A stretch of 64,000 nt of DNA, from positions 62,001-126,000 of the forward strand of contig NZ_JAIQCI010000014.1 in assembly GCF_022378335.1 (NCBI RefSeq). Direction: 5' to 3'. Made by a program: the position numbers and the translations under genes. Below, in pieces: positions 33,589 through 43,093 of this stretch. Under the pieces are notes generated by a model. It was not told where the DNA came from. It worked only from the letters and a program-made list of their open reading frames with translations, and searched no databases. The stretch's first letter is position 1; each line of letters opens with the position of its first letter. Origin of the DNA: Croceicoccus hydrothermalis. GTDB lineage: Bacteria; Pseudomonadota; Alphaproteobacteria; Sphingomonadales; Sphingomonadaceae.

Positions 33589-34790
33589 ATGACCCAGCAG
33601 GCGCATGTTCCGCCGCCGATGGACGGACGCGATCCATCCAACCTGCGCGCCGATCCGATCACCGGCGACCGCTATTTCTCGCACGGATTCGCGCATTCTA
33701 CAATTCATGCGGTCACCGCGGCATGCGCATGGTGAACGAAACGTGGTCGATGGAATCGATTACCTGCCCCTATCATGGATGGCGATGGGGGAAGGACGGC
33801 GTGCTGCAATCGGCACAGGATGCCGAGGTCGATTTCTCACAAGGAAATCCGTGCGGTGCATTGTCTCTGATCGAATTGCGCTGCGACCGCTGGGGCGGGT
33901 TCGTGGGGTACACGATGGATGACGATGGGCCGGAATTGCGCGACTATCTCGCGCCGATGCCCGCGCTTTATCGCAATCACCCGATGGACGCGGCGGTGCG
34001 CGTTGCATGGTACCGAATCAAGGTCGATGCCAACTGGAAATTCGTGACCGATAATTTCAGTGAAAGTTATCACACCCGCACCGCCCATCCGCAGGTGCCG
34101 CCTTGGATCGACCAGGACGTCGACAGCGGCCGCCACGAAATGTGGCCCGCCGGGCATGGCCGGACGGTACAGCCGATGCGCCCGTCGCTGTCCGACCGCC
34201 CGCCCGAGGGGGTGGACCACATCTTCCGCCACATATTGTCGGCATGGGACATCGAGCCCGACGCCTACGAAACCTACGAGGATTTCGCGCTGCAGGGGTG
34301 GAGGGATCTGAAGGCGGCGAAGCAGCGGCTCTGGAAGGAGCGCGGCTACCTCCACTATGAACACATGAGCGACGAGGAAATCACCGACAGCCCGCACACG
34401 GTGATCTTTCCCAATGTCACCATCAGCTTCCTTCCCGACAATCTCATCTTCTTCCGCTCCGAACCTGTGAAGGACGAACCTGAAAAATGCTGGTTCGATC
34501 TGTGGTGCATGGCCTTTCCGGTGGAGGGGCAGGACGAGGTGGAATCGATCATGGCGGGGCCAAAGCCGCTGCGCGAGGCGATGGCATGCGAACATTGCGA
34601 CTTCGACGGAGGGCAGGGCGTGCCCGAACTCGCCGGGCAAATCGTGTATCAGGACATGGAACTGGCCGAAAAAATGCAGGCCGGCATGCATTCGCGCGGG
34701 TACCGCGATGCCCATCTGTCGGATCAGGAAACGCGGGTGCGCTTCTTCCACAAAGTGCTCAACGACTGGATCGAAGGGAGAAAGCCGTAA
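33589..34790 (+). pseudogene. Rieske oxygenase alpha subunit, internal deletion with frameshift
   Basis: The gene starts well (GAAGAGG, then ATG 33589; the product runs to DPITGDRYFS). At about 33680-33687 it jumps out of frame into sequence encoding RIRAFYNSCGHRG, and the original frame meets TGA at 33724. Comparison with the intact Rieske protein at 29165-30496 shows that about 50 residues between the DRYxS motif and xxAFYNxC are missing. The downstream part keeps both iron-sulfur pairs (SCGHRG, CPYHGWRW) and the iron site (ESYHTRTAHPQ). It cannot give a full-length oxygenase. The SDR start overlaps its stop by one base. Confidence 0.8.
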
Positions 34791-35476
34791 TGGCCAATGT
34801 CTATATCGCCGGATGCTCGCGCGGGATCGGGCTCGACCTTGTGCGCCGTCATGCCGAACGCGGCGACACCGTCTTTGCCATGAACCGCAATATCGGGACA
34901 CAGGGCGATCTGCGCGCGCTGGCCGAACGCCACCGGAACGTATCGACATACGAACTCGACGCCGCCGATCTCGACGGAATAGCGGATGCCGCAGCCGCCA
35001 CGGGCGGGGGGCCGGTTGACCTGCTCTATATCGTGGCGGGGGTGACGGGGCCGCTTAACGACGAATTGAACACGCCGATCGACTGGGACGGATGGGACTG
35101 CGCGATCGACATCATGGTCAAGGGGCCGCTCGCCATATTCAAGGCGTTCTTGCCGCGCATGCACGAAGGTACGAAGGTCGTGCCGTTTTCGAGCCAGCTT
35201 GCCGCATCGACATGGCCGGCGGGCGGCATGTATGCCTATGTCGCGTGCAAATCGGCATTGAACGGCGTGATGCGCGGCGTGGCAAAGGACGTGAAGGACA
35301 GAGGCATCATCGTCGCCCTGCTGCATCCCGGCTGGGTGCAGACCGACATGGGCGGGGAGCAGGCCGACATCACCGTCGAGGAAAGCGCATCGGGCATTGT
35401 GGCGCTCGCCGACGGATTGTCGATGAACGACAGCGGCGAATTCTTCGCATGGAACGGCGAAAAGCACGCCTGGTAA
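34790..35476 (+). CDS. SDR family oxidoreductase (atypical)
   Basis: A 228-residue short SDR beginning MANVYIAGCSRGIGLDLVRR (the TGxxxGIG loop reads AGCSRGIG), with VAGVTG in place of NNAG, serines in VVPFSSQLA, catalytic YVACKSALNGV and HPGWVQTDMGG. It resembles the C-factor/sniffer-type SDRs, which are shorter and often lack some canonical residues. The ATG overlaps the stop of the damaged Rieske gene (TAATG), so the two were translationally coupled. It is followed after 19 bases by a SnoaL gene. Confidence 0.88.
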   Translation: MANVYIAGCSRGIGLDLVRRHAERGDTVFAMNRNIGTQGDLRALAERHRNVSTYELDAADLDGIADAAAATGGGPVDLLYIVAGVTGPLNDELNTPIDWDGWDCAIDIMVKGPLAIFKAFLPRMHEGTKVVPFSSQLAASTWPAGGMYAYVACKSALNGVMRGVAKDVKDRGIIVALLHPGWVQTDMGGEQADITVEESASGIVALADGLSMNDSGEFFAWNGEKHAW

Positions 35477-35495
35477 GCGACGGGACGAAACGCAT

Positions 35496-35879
35496 ATGGC
35501 ATTCACAGGCCCTATCGAGGACCGGCTCGCGATCCGGGAGCTACTCGAAACCTATTCCAACGGCGTCACGGAAAAGAACGCGGAAAGCTGGGGCGCATGC
35601 TGGGCACTCGATGCCTATTGGGCGCTTCCCGAATTTCCCGACCTCGACGGGCGCGAGGCCATCGTCGATGCATGGGTGAAATCCATGGATATCTATGGTC
35701 TCGACAATTGCACGAAGCCGATGATCTACGTCACCACGCCCGGCAGTATCGTCTTCGATGGCGACGCCGCCCGTGGGCACAGCTTTACCTCCGAGATATT
35801 CCAGGACCCGGAAAGCGGTCGGGACATGCGTGTTCGCGGGCGTTACGACGATGAAATCGCGCGGATCGACGGGCGCTGA
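35496..35879 (+). CDS. SnoaL-like (NTF2-fold) protein with displaced C-terminus
   Basis: A 127-residue protein with the same opening as the NTF2-fold protein at 53966-54379 (FTGPxEDRxAIREL). The frame stops right after ARIDGR, where the paralogue continues with WYFQRRAFRNIH. One base later, in another frame, the DNA reads PTYRVMHMTSSAA and ends at 35929, matching the usual family end, so a single-base deletion just after the arginine codon seems to have cut off about 17 residues. The remaining fold may be unstable. It is the last gene of the TetR-adjacent operon. Confidence 0.75.
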   Translation: MAFTGPIEDRLAIRELLETYSNGVTEKNAESWGACWALDAYWALPEFPDLDGREAIVDAWVKSMDIYGLDNCTKPMIYVTTPGSIVFDGDAARGHSFTSEIFQDPESGRDMRVRGRYDDEIARIDGR

Positions 35880-35978
35880 GTGTTTACCCGACCTATCGCG
35901 TGATGCATATGACATCGTCTGCGGCGTAGGCCGACGCGTGCCGCGTATCGTCCCCTTGCGAACCGTTCGCGGCGCGGT

Positions 35979-36338
35979 CTATTCCACGGGCGGCATTTCG
36001 GAGACGCGTTCGTCGAGCACGTAGCTGCGCATCGTCGCCGCATCGAACAGCTTCGGCTCGTCCTCCGCGATCATGGCGGCGATTTGCGGATCCTGAACTG
36101 AGGCGAAGAACGCCTCCATCCGCTCCTGCGAAGGGAAATCGATCTCGAGCACGGCATCGACCTCGTCCCCGCGTTCCTCCCCGTCGATCGGGGTCGTGAA
36201 GCGCCGGACATAGCGGGTCGCATATCCGGCTAGAACCCGTTCGCCGATCAACCGGTGAACCGTTTCATAATAATCGACGAACGCGGCATGGCTCATGCCC
36301 GCCCGGCGCCGAAAGATCGACATCAACGTGATGGCCAT
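35979..36338 (-). CDS. EthD domain-containing protein
   Basis: A 119-residue ferredoxin-like dimeric protein of the EthD type: ITLMSIFRRRAGMSHAAFVDYYETVHRLIGERVL is the family hallmark, followed by DAVLEIDFPSQERMEAFF and a terminal YVLDERVS. EthD was named from ether degradation, but the family includes small dehydratase- or isomerase-like enzymes. AGGAG overlaps the stop of the Rieske gene upstream, so it is co-transcribed with it. Confidence 0.85.
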   Translation of the reverse strand: MAITLMSIFRRRAGMSHAAFVDYYETVHRLIGERVLAGYATRYVRRFTTPIDGEERGDEVDAVLEIDFPSQERMEAFFASVQDPQIAAMIAEDEPKLFDAATMRSYVLDERVSEMPPVE

Positions 36339-36352
36339 GATGATGCGCGCTC

Positions 36353-37540
36353 CTACATTTCCGGCTTTGGCGCGTCCTGGTCGCCCGCGACATACCAATT
36401 CAGCCATTCGTGGAAATATTGGTTCCCGCGCTCGTTCTTGCCGAAGATCAGCGCCTCGTGCGCGCCGCTTTCGAGGCCTTTCTGAATCTCCATGCCGATG
36501 ACGTAATCCTCTTCATAGGTCACGTTGCGGAAGAAATCGCAATATTGCTCGAGCGCCTGTGCGTCTTCCTCGTCCTTTGGCGGATCGCGGCGCAGGTAGT
36601 TCAATACGGTGCGGTTCCTGTCCGGCGTCGGTCCGGGGAAAAGCTGCGCCACCTGCGTGATTTCCGGCGCGACGAAGATGGATACGTTGGGAAACAGGAT
36701 GCGCACGAAGTCATATCCGTAATTTTCCCGCGTGCCCCATTCCTCCTCCGGCACGTCGTTCAGAAGAGTGCTGATCTCGTGCTGCGGAAACCCGATCCGC
36801 ATGCTCGGCCCGAACCCTTCGTAATGCATGCAGTTGGACGGTGTGCGCGGGTGGATCGTTTCGGGGTGAAGCGAGGAGAAATGATACCCTTCGAGATAGC
36901 CGTCGAACGCGATTTTCCAGTTCGCGCCGTGGATCGTCCGGCTCCCCACGTAATGCCAGTTCGCGAAATCCAGATCCTCGAAATCGCCGAGATAGCCTTG
37001 AAAATAGTCGTCGAGGTCGATTTCGCCATCGGGGTCGAGGCAGACGAAGATCATGCCGCCGCGCTCCTCGCAGGGCAATTGCTTCAACCCGCGTTCGGCC
37101 TTGTCGACCTTGCCGAAGGTGCCCTGTTCAGCAACGCCCATCAGCCGCCCGTCCTGTCCGAACGACCATGCGTGATATTTGCACACGAAAACCGGGCAAT
37201 TGCCGCGCCCTTCCTCCGCCACCGGCGCGCCGCGGTGCGAACATACGTTGAGGAAGGCGCGGACCTTGCCCTTCTTGTCGCGATTGATGAGGATCGGCAT
37301 GCCGACCGCCTCCATCGCCTTGTAATCGCCGTTGTTGGGCAATTCGGCGGTGAAGGCGAGCATGAGCGGGACCGTCTTGAAGATCCGCTCGATCTCCGCC
37401 TCGAACTGTTCGGGGTCGGTATAGGACCGGGTGGGGACGGTCATCGTCTTGTCGGTCTGATGGGTCTTTTTATTCTCGACATAGTCCATCATGATGCCGG
37501 CGACTTCGCCCATCTTCTTCTTGCGATCGATATATTCCAT
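36353..37540 (-). CDS. Rieske non-heme iron oxygenase, alpha subunit
   Basis: A 395-residue oxygenase with [2Fe-2S] ligands C100/H102 (NVCSHRG) and C120/H123 (CKYHAWSF). H220 and H225 (EGYHFSSLHPE) bind the catalytic iron. It is clearly different from the other Rieske proteins of the window: shorter, with its own opening (DRKKKMGEVAGIMMDY) and an acidic C-terminus, resembling the branch with CysHisAla motifs often annotated as phenylpropionate-type dioxygenase. It is followed by the EthD gene, and divergent from the acyl-CoA ligase gene across 202 bases. The start at 37540 (MEYIDRKKK) may be long; an ATG at codon 10 is an alternative. Confidence 0.92.
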   Translation of the reverse strand: MEYIDRKKKMGEVAGIMMDYVENKKTHQTDKTMTVPTRSYTDPEQFEAEIERIFKTVPLMLAFTAELPNNGDYKAMEAVGMPILINRDKKGKVRAFLNVCSHRGAPVAEEGRGNCPVFVCKYHAWSFGQDGRLMGVAEQGTFGKVDKAERGLKQLPCEERGGMIFVCLDPDGEIDLDDYFQGYLGDFEDLDFANWHYVGSRTIHGANWKIAFDGYLEGYHFSSLHPETIHPRTPSNCMHYEGFGPSMRIGFPQHEISTLLNDVPEEEWGTRENYGYDFVRILFPNVSIFVAPEITQVAQLFPGPTPDRNRTVLNYLRRDPPKDEEDAQALEQYCDFFRNVTYEEDYVIGMEIQKGLESGAHEALIFGKNERGNQYFHEWLNWYVAGDQDAPKPEM

Positions 37541-37742
37541 ATGCTGCGCCTCTCCGCATGCGTTTCGGCACGTTTCTGTGTACCTGCTTGTCGGGATTTT
37601 TTACCAAACCGCGCCGGTCCCGATAACTGCGAAAGGTGACAGGTGCCTCGCCTTTTCGACAATGGAAGAAGCGTGCGTCGCATGGCACGCCATGACGGAT
37701 GAGCGGGCCCGCGCATGTCGGCGCATCGGGGAGGAAACGCGG

Positions 37743-39431
37743 ATGAACAGCTACGAGAACGACGAACCGCACTCGGGCGGTACCACGGTTGAAGCGACGG
37801 GCGCCGCGCATGGCGGCGCGGGCGGAACGAAGCCGTGGGACTGGCTTATGATACCGCCTGCTCATCTGCGCCCCTTTGCCGATGCCTGGCGCGGGTTGAC
37901 CATCGCCGACCTTGCGGAGCGCCGGGTTGCCGAGGACCCCGAATTCGTCGCGATGATCGATGACAAACGCGCGCTGACCCGGCGGGAATGGCTGGCCGAT
38001 GCGCATGCGCTGGCCTCCGCCATGCGCGCGCGCGGGTTGCAGGCAGGCGACGTGGTCGCGTTTCAGGTACCCAATTGGCACGAGGCGGCGGTGCTCAACC
38101 TCGCCTGCGCGATCGCGGGTTTCATCGTCAATCCGATCGTGCCGATCTACCGCGATGCGGAGGTGCGGCAGATGCTGCGCGATTGCGGGGCGCGGGCGTT
38201 CTTCACCTGTACCGAATTCCGGCGGTTCGATTTTTCGCAAATGGCGCAGCGCCTGCGTAATGAGCTGGCGGACCTTGCTTTCACCTTCACCATTCGCGGG
38301 TCGGGTCCGGACAATTTCGCCGCGCTTGTCGACGAAGGGCGCGGCATGCCGCAGCAACGCGCCGCAATCGACCCGAACGGGGTGAAGATGGTGCTCTATA
38401 CCTCCGGCACGACCGGCCTGCCCAAAGGGGTGCTGCACAGCCACAACACAATCGAACACATCCTGCGCACGAGCTACGAGCATTGGGGCGTGGCGGCGGG
38501 CGATGCGATCATCATGCCATCGCCGGTCACGCATATATCGGGCTATGCCAACGGGCTGGAAAGTCCGCTGGTGTCGGGCACATCCGTCATATTGATGGAA
38601 GCATGGAACGCGGACGAGGCGATCAGGCTGATCGAGAAGCATGGCGTGACGGGGACCGTGGCGGCCACGCCCTTTCTCGTGGAGCTGGCCGATGCGGCGC
38701 GCGACGCGGGCACCCGCCTGCCGACGATGCGATGGTTCGCGTGCGGCGGCGCGGCGGTTCCGCCCGATCTCATCCCCTGCGCACACGAAGCGTTCGACAA
38801 TCTGAACGCGTTTCGCGTGTTCGGCGCCTCGGAGGTGCCGCTCGTCACCTATGGCTGGCCGCAGGACGAGACGCTCGCCGCGACGACCGACGGGCAGGTC
38901 GTTACCTATGACGTGCGCGTGGTCGACGAGGCCGGTCGGGATGTGCCAGCCGGTACGGAGGGAGAGATTCTCGCACGTGGTGCATCGATGATGCTGGGCT
39001 ACGCCGATGCGGATCAGACCGCAGCCGCGATAACGCGCGACGGTTATTTTCAGACCGGCGACCTCGGCAATATCGAAGCGAACGGCGCAATCACCATTAC
39101 CGGTCGCAAGAAGGATCTCATCATTCGCGGCGGCGAGAATATCAGCGCGGTCGAGATCGAGGACGTGCTTCGCACCCATCCGCAGGTTCGCGATGCGAGC
39201 GTCGTTGCCATGCCGCACGAACGGCTGGGCGAGGGGGTGTGCGCCTATATCATCTCCGCAGGTCCGCCCGCCAGTGTCGAGGCGCTCTGCCGCCATGTGC
39301 AGGACAGCGGCCTTGCGAAACAGAAGACCCCGGAGCGGTTCGAATTCGTCGACGACTACCCCCGAACGGCGAGCGGCAAGATCCGCAAGGATATGTTGCG
39401 CGCAGATGTTCGCGAAAAACTCGAAGGCTGA
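37743..39431 (+). CDS. AMP-dependent acyl-CoA synthetase/ligase
   Basis: A 562-residue adenylate-forming enzyme making an acyl-CoA from a carboxylic acid, ATP and CoA. The P-loop is YTSGTTGLPKG, and other motifs are the A5-like FRVFGASEVP, the A7/A8 region GYFQTGDLG and GRKKDLIIRGGENISAVEIED, and the catalytic lysine in RTASGKIRKDM. It resembles cyclohexanecarboxylate- or steroid-acid-type ligases. The ATG at 37743 has GGGGAGGAAA upstream; about 35 residues of linker lead to the domain. It probably activates the acid that enters the dehydrogenase steps of the cluster. Confidence 0.92.
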   Translation: MNSYENDEPHSGGTTVEATGAAHGGAGGTKPWDWLMIPPAHLRPFADAWRGLTIADLAERRVAEDPEFVAMIDDKRALTRREWLADAHALASAMRARGLQAGDVVAFQVPNWHEAAVLNLACAIAGFIVNPIVPIYRDAEVRQMLRDCGARAFFTCTEFRRFDFSQMAQRLRNELADLAFTFTIRGSGPDNFAALVDEGRGMPQQRAAIDPNGVKMVLYTSGTTGLPKGVLHSHNTIEHILRTSYEHWGVAAGDAIIMPSPVTHISGYANGLESPLVSGTSVILMEAWNADEAIRLIEKHGVTGTVAATPFLVELADAARDAGTRLPTMRWFACGGAAVPPDLIPCAHEAFDNLNAFRVFGASEVPLVTYGWPQDETLAATTDGQVVTYDVRVVDEAGRDVPAGTEGEILARGASMMLGYADADQTAAAITRDGYFQTGDLGNIEANGAITITGRKKDLIIRGGENISAVEIEDVLRTHPQVRDASVVAMPHERLGEGVCAYIISAGPPASVEALCRHVQDSGLAKQKTPERFEFVDDYPRTASGKIRKDMLRADVREKLEG

Positions 39432-39550
39432 ATGCCCGATCCTTCGCATGCCGGTTGGCGGAGGGTCGGACAAAGGTTGACGAAAGCGGTCCAGGTGGGA
39501 CTATTACTCTCAGCGACGCGTAGAACGCGCGCGAGAGGATGACAAATCAC

Positions 39551-40324
39551 ATGGCACGTTTCGACAAGATTCTGGAAAAGGTTACGATCCGCACGCCCGC
39601 CGATGTGCGCGGTGCGGCGGAAAACCTGCGCGATATTTCACGCGAACTGGGCGAATATCGAGTCGCCGTATGCCATAATATCGCCATTCGCGAACAGATG
39701 AACGATGCCGATGGCCGATGTCTTGCCACCGACGTTTTCGGATGGACCGACGATGATGAGGATCGTTGGTGGCGTACGCCGCAACTCGCGCTGGATTCGC
39801 CGCTGCCGACCGCGTGCCGGTATGAAAGCGAACCGTTCTGGTGCAACGAGGAAGGCTTCAGGACCATCGTACCGAACCCGATGCTGGCCTCGCTCGATTG
39901 TCGCGATTTTGTGAAGCGCGGGCTGACCCCGGCGGCGATCGTGGTGCCGACGCACATGCCGTTCGGCCAGATCGGCGCGGCAAGCTTCATCCCGCACGAC
40001 CGGACGAAGCTCGATCTAGCGGAGGATTTCGCGCGCAACGGCACGGTGCTCGGCCTGCTCGCACGGCTGTTCATGGTCGGCTATGTCCATGCCATGTGCG
40101 ACAGCCGCGAGGTTCCCATTGCGCCGCAATTGACCAAGCGCGAAGTGGAATGCCTGCACTGGGCCGCGATCGGCAAGACCGACACCGAAATCGGCATGAT
40201 CCTCGAACGCAGCCGCGCCACCGTGCGTTTTCACATGAAGAACGCCAGCGACAAGCTCGACGCCGTCAACCGGGGGCAGGCCTTGTTCAAGGCGACGCAA
40301 CTTGGCTATATCGCGCCGCGATAG
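39551..40324 (+). CDS. LuxR family regulator (solo)
   Basis: A 257-residue regulator with an N-terminal autoinducer-binding-like domain (about residues 10-165) and a C-terminal GerE helix-turn-helix: LTKREVECLHWAAIGKTDTEIG, then RATVRFHMKNASDKLDA. No luxI homologue is nearby, so it is a LuxR solo that may sense a pathway compound. The start is uncertain: the ATG at 39539 abuts GAGAGG with no gap, whereas the one at 39551 has it at about 12 bases. A weak TTGACG-type -35 element lies near 39477. It is downstream of the acyl-CoA ligase on the same strand. Confidence 0.85.
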   Translation: MARFDKILEKVTIRTPADVRGAAENLRDISRELGEYRVAVCHNIAIREQMNDADGRCLATDVFGWTDDDEDRWWRTPQLALDSPLPTACRYESEPFWCNEEGFRTIVPNPMLASLDCRDFVKRGLTPAAIVVPTHMPFGQIGAASFIPHDRTKLDLAEDFARNGTVLGLLARLFMVGYVHAMCDSREVPIAPQLTKREVECLHWAAIGKTDTEIGMILERSRATVRFHMKNASDKLDAVNRGQALFKATQLGYIAPR

Positions 40325-40326
40325 GT

Positions 40327-41130
40327 TCAGCCGCCGGCGTGGCGTTTGATACTGGCTGCGATGTCCGCCTTGGACGGATTGCCGCGCAGGCGAAGGCCGC
40401 CGTTCACTTGTAGCACCTCGCCGGTCATGAAACATTCGTCGCTCGCCAGGAACACGGCGGCGGCCGCGATATCATCGCTCGTGCCGTAGCGGCCGAGCGG
40501 GTAACCCGGCACGAAGGCTTCGTAGATGCCGGGCACATCGCCGGCCTCGGCCGTCATCGGCGTTTCGGTCAGACCGGGGGCGATAGAATTGGCGCGTATG
40601 CCGTCATGGCCGAATTCGTTGGCGATACAGCGGATGATCTGATCCGTGGCGGCCTTGGTGCCCATGTAGGCCGAATGATCCCAGAGCATGATGCTGGCCG
40701 TGGCGGAGCTGATCTGAATGATCGACCCGCCCGCGCCCCCCTGCGATTTCGCCATCTTGCGCAGCATCGCCTGATAAAACTGAAACGGGCCGATGAATTG
40801 GAGGGCGGCCATGTCCTCAAGCTGTTGCCGCGTATTGTCGAGGAATGGGGTAAGCAGGCCCCACCCCGTCGCGTTGACCGCGATGTCGATACCGCCCATT
40901 TTCCGCACCGCCGTATCGGCGAGCGCATTCACGCTGTCCTCCTGTGTGAGGTCGCATGTCGCGTAATCGCAGCCGGTCTCCTGTGCGAACTGATCGAGTA
41001 CGTCGTCCTTGCGACCCGACACCAGAACCCGGGCGCCTTCGTCCATGAAACGGCGGGCCATGACCTGACCCATGTTGCCCGCGCTGCTCGCGCCCAGGAT
41101 CAAGGCGCGCTTTTGCTTCAGTTTCGCCAT
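40327..41130 (-). CDS. SDR family oxidoreductase with long glycine loop
   Basis: A 267-residue SDR. The nucleotide loop reads LILGASSAGNMGQVMA, two residues longer than the usual TGxxxGIG, and NNAG is replaced by NATG. The serine strand IIQISSATA, catalytic YMGTKAATDQI and the C-terminal QVNGGLRL are intact. The C-terminus extends about 15 residues beyond the SDR core. It is the last gene of a minus-strand set (MDR reductase, SDR, SDR) and its stop is 2 bases from that of the LuxR gene. The substrate is unknown. Confidence 0.9.
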   Translation of the reverse strand: MAKLKQKRALILGASSAGNMGQVMARRFMDEGARVLVSGRKDDVLDQFAQETGCDYATCDLTQEDSVNALADTAVRKMGGIDIAVNATGWGLLTPFLDNTRQQLEDMAALQFIGPFQFYQAMLRKMAKSQGGAGGSIIQISSATASIMLWDHSAYMGTKAATDQIIRCIANEFGHDGIRANSIAPGLTETPMTAEAGDVPGIYEAFVPGYPLGRYGTSDDIAAAAVFLASDECFMTGEVLQVNGGLRLRGNPSKADIAASIKRHAGG

Positions 41131-41205
41131 CGGTCACTCTCCCTCGTTCTTGTCATATCGCTTTGCGGCGCCCCACACCCGGCGTGCCCGCCCGGATGCG
41201 CGCGA

Positions 41206-41925
41206 TCAGTGCCGCACCATCGCACCACCGTCGACGAAATGGCCGTGGCCCGTCATGAAGCGCGCATCGTCGCTGCACAGGAATGCCACCACATCGGCGA
41301 TGTCCTCCGACCGTCCCAGCCGGCGGAGCGGCGCCTTGTTTTCCCAGAAGGTCCGATATTCCGGCATTTCGGCAAAGGCAGGTGCGGTCATCGGCGTGTC
41401 GATGGCGCCGGGCTGCACGCAATTGGCGGTGATGCCATGGGGGCCAAGCTCCGCCGCGACCGATTTGGTAAGCCCCAGCACCGCGTGTTTCGACGCGGAA
41501 TAGGCGGCCAGCCCCTCATCCCCGAAGGAGGAGGTGGTGGACCCGATGGTCACGATCCGCCCCGCGCGCGATAGTTTGAGAAACGGCAACGCATCGCGAA
41601 TGAGGTGAAAGACGGCCATTACGTTCACCTCAAACACCGTGCGGAAATAAGCATCGTCATGCCCGTCGAGCGGACAGAACGCCGAAATCCCGGCGCACGG
41701 TACCAGGATATCGATCCCGCCGAGCCGTTCTGCCGCATCGCGGACCAGTGCAGTGTTCGCGCCATCTTCGGTAAGGTCGCCGGTCATGTCAACCTCGCCT
41801 GCACGATCGGCGGTAAAGACATGGGCCCCGTCGCGGCGCAGGCGGGCGGCGACCGCGGCGCCGATGCCCGACCCAGCCCCGGTGACGATCGCGCGGCGCG
41901 CGTGGAGACGGGCCTCGTGCATCAT
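41206..41925 (-). CDS. SDR family oxidoreductase
   Basis: A 239-residue SDR: VTGAGSGIGAAVAARL, DRAGEVD (second-strand acidic residue, so NAD-type), PCAGIS in the NAG position, TIGSTTSSFG, catalytic YSASKHAVLGL and a terminal FVDGGAMVRH. The ATG overlaps the stop of the MDR reductase gene (ATGA), indicating coupling. It resembles 3-alpha/3-beta-hydroxysteroid or similar ring-alcohol dehydrogenases in general layout, but this is only a family-level statement. Confidence 0.92.
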   Translation of the reverse strand: MMHEARLHARRAIVTGAGSGIGAAVAARLRRDGAHVFTADRAGEVDMTGDLTEDGANTALVRDAAERLGGIDILVPCAGISAFCPLDGHDDAYFRTVFEVNVMAVFHLIRDALPFLKLSRAGRIVTIGSTTSSFGDEGLAAYSASKHAVLGLTKSVAAELGPHGITANCVQPGAIDTPMTAPAFAEMPEYRTFWENKAPLRRLGRSEDIADVVAFLCSDDARFMTGHGHFVDGGAMVRH

Positions 41926-42935
41926 GCGATTTTCAATATCTGCTTGCCTTCGTTCGCCCCTGTAAACAGGCGCATGAAGGTGTCGTAGCTGTTCTCGATT
42001 CCCTCCTGCACATCCTCGTCGATGCGCAGCCTGCCTTCGCCGACCCATTCCATGATTTTTGCGCCGCCCTCGGGAAAACGGGGTGCGTAATCGGCGATGA
42101 GGAAGCCGTGTATCGTCGCCTGATGCACAATCAATTGCCATAGGTTGCGCAGGCCGACGCGTTCGTCCGCGTTATATTCACTGATCAAGCCGCAAAGGAC
42201 GATGCGGGCATGGGCGGCGAGGTTGAGCATCTCGGCCTCCATGATCGGGCCGCCGACGTTCTCGAACACCATGTCGAGCCCGTCGGGCGCCGCCTTCGCG
42301 ATCTCGCCGGAAAGGTCCTCGATGCTCTTGCCGCGATAGTCGATAGCGATGTCGAAGCCGTAATCATCGATGAGGCGGCGGCATTTTTCCGGGCCCTTGG
42401 CGATACCGATCACACGGCATCCGTGGATCTTGCCGATCTGCCCGACGACCGAACCGACCGCGCCGGCCGCGCCCGTCACGCACAATGTCTCTCCCGGCTT
42501 CGGCTTTGCGACGTCGGTCATCCCGAAATAGGCGGTGAGCGATACGGCGCCCATCGCGGTCAGGAAACGGGTAGGCGAATCCACAGCGCCGATATCGACC
42601 GGCGCGGTGAAATGGCCGGGCGTCACGACGGAATACTCCTCGATCGCGTTCAGCCCAATCACCCATTGGCCGACCGGGTAATCCGGATTGTCAGACGCAT
42701 GCACGATGCCCACGGTCGTCGCACGAACTGGATCGCCCAATGCGATCGGCGGCATATAGCTCGGCTCGTCATCCATCCATCCGCGCATCGCGGGGTCGAT
42801 GCTGCAATAATGGTTGCGCACGACGAAGCCGTTCGGCGGGGGGGAGGGCACGGTTTCGCTCACCAGTTCAAAATCGTCGCGCGCCGGATCGCCTTCGGGC
42901 CGGCGGCGGAGCAGGAAACGTCGGTTCTCGGTCAT
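41922..42935 (-). CDS. Zinc-independent NADP-dependent oxidoreductase (MDR, PTGR/CurA-like)
   Basis: A 337-residue medium-chain reductase of the leukotriene-B4-dehydrogenase/CurA group, which reduces the C=C bond of enones with NADPH. Motifs: NHYCSIDPAMRGWM, then AAGAVGSVVGQIGKIHGCRVIGI (nucleotide-binding, AxxGxxG type), DMVFENVGG and LCGLISEYN. No zinc ligands are present. The ATG at 42935 has AGGGAG eight bases upstream. It leads the operon with two SDR genes, and a paralogue is at 50224-51228. A role in reducing an enone intermediate of ring or side-chain breakdown is plausible. Confidence 0.9.
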   Translation of the reverse strand: MTENRRFLLRRRPEGDPARDDFELVSETVPSPPPNGFVVRNHYCSIDPAMRGWMDDEPSYMPPIALGDPVRATTVGIVHASDNPDYPVGQWVIGLNAIEEYSVVTPGHFTAPVDIGAVDSPTRFLTAMGAVSLTAYFGMTDVAKPKPGETLCVTGAAGAVGSVVGQIGKIHGCRVIGIAKGPEKCRRLIDDYGFDIAIDYRGKSIEDLSGEIAKAAPDGLDMVFENVGGPIMEAEMLNLAAHARIVLCGLISEYNADERVGLRNLWQLIVHQATIHGFLIADYAPRFPEGGAKIMEWVGEGRLRIDEDVQEGIENSYDTFMRLFTGANEGKQILKIA

Positions 42936-43093
42936 GCATGCATCTCCCTTGGCGTCAGAAATGTCGGATTTTGAAGGGGCGGGCACACCTCACAAAAAGG
43001 GCAGTAACGCAAATCCGATCAACATGCGCAAACTGCGACAACCGAGGCTGCGGTAAAAAGCTGGCCCGGGCATATTCCGTGGGGAGGAAGACC

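Noticed and set aside
37470..39473. Long antisense frame opposite the acyl-CoA ligase
   Set aside because: GC-driven open frame; the ligase has all core motifs on the plus strand.
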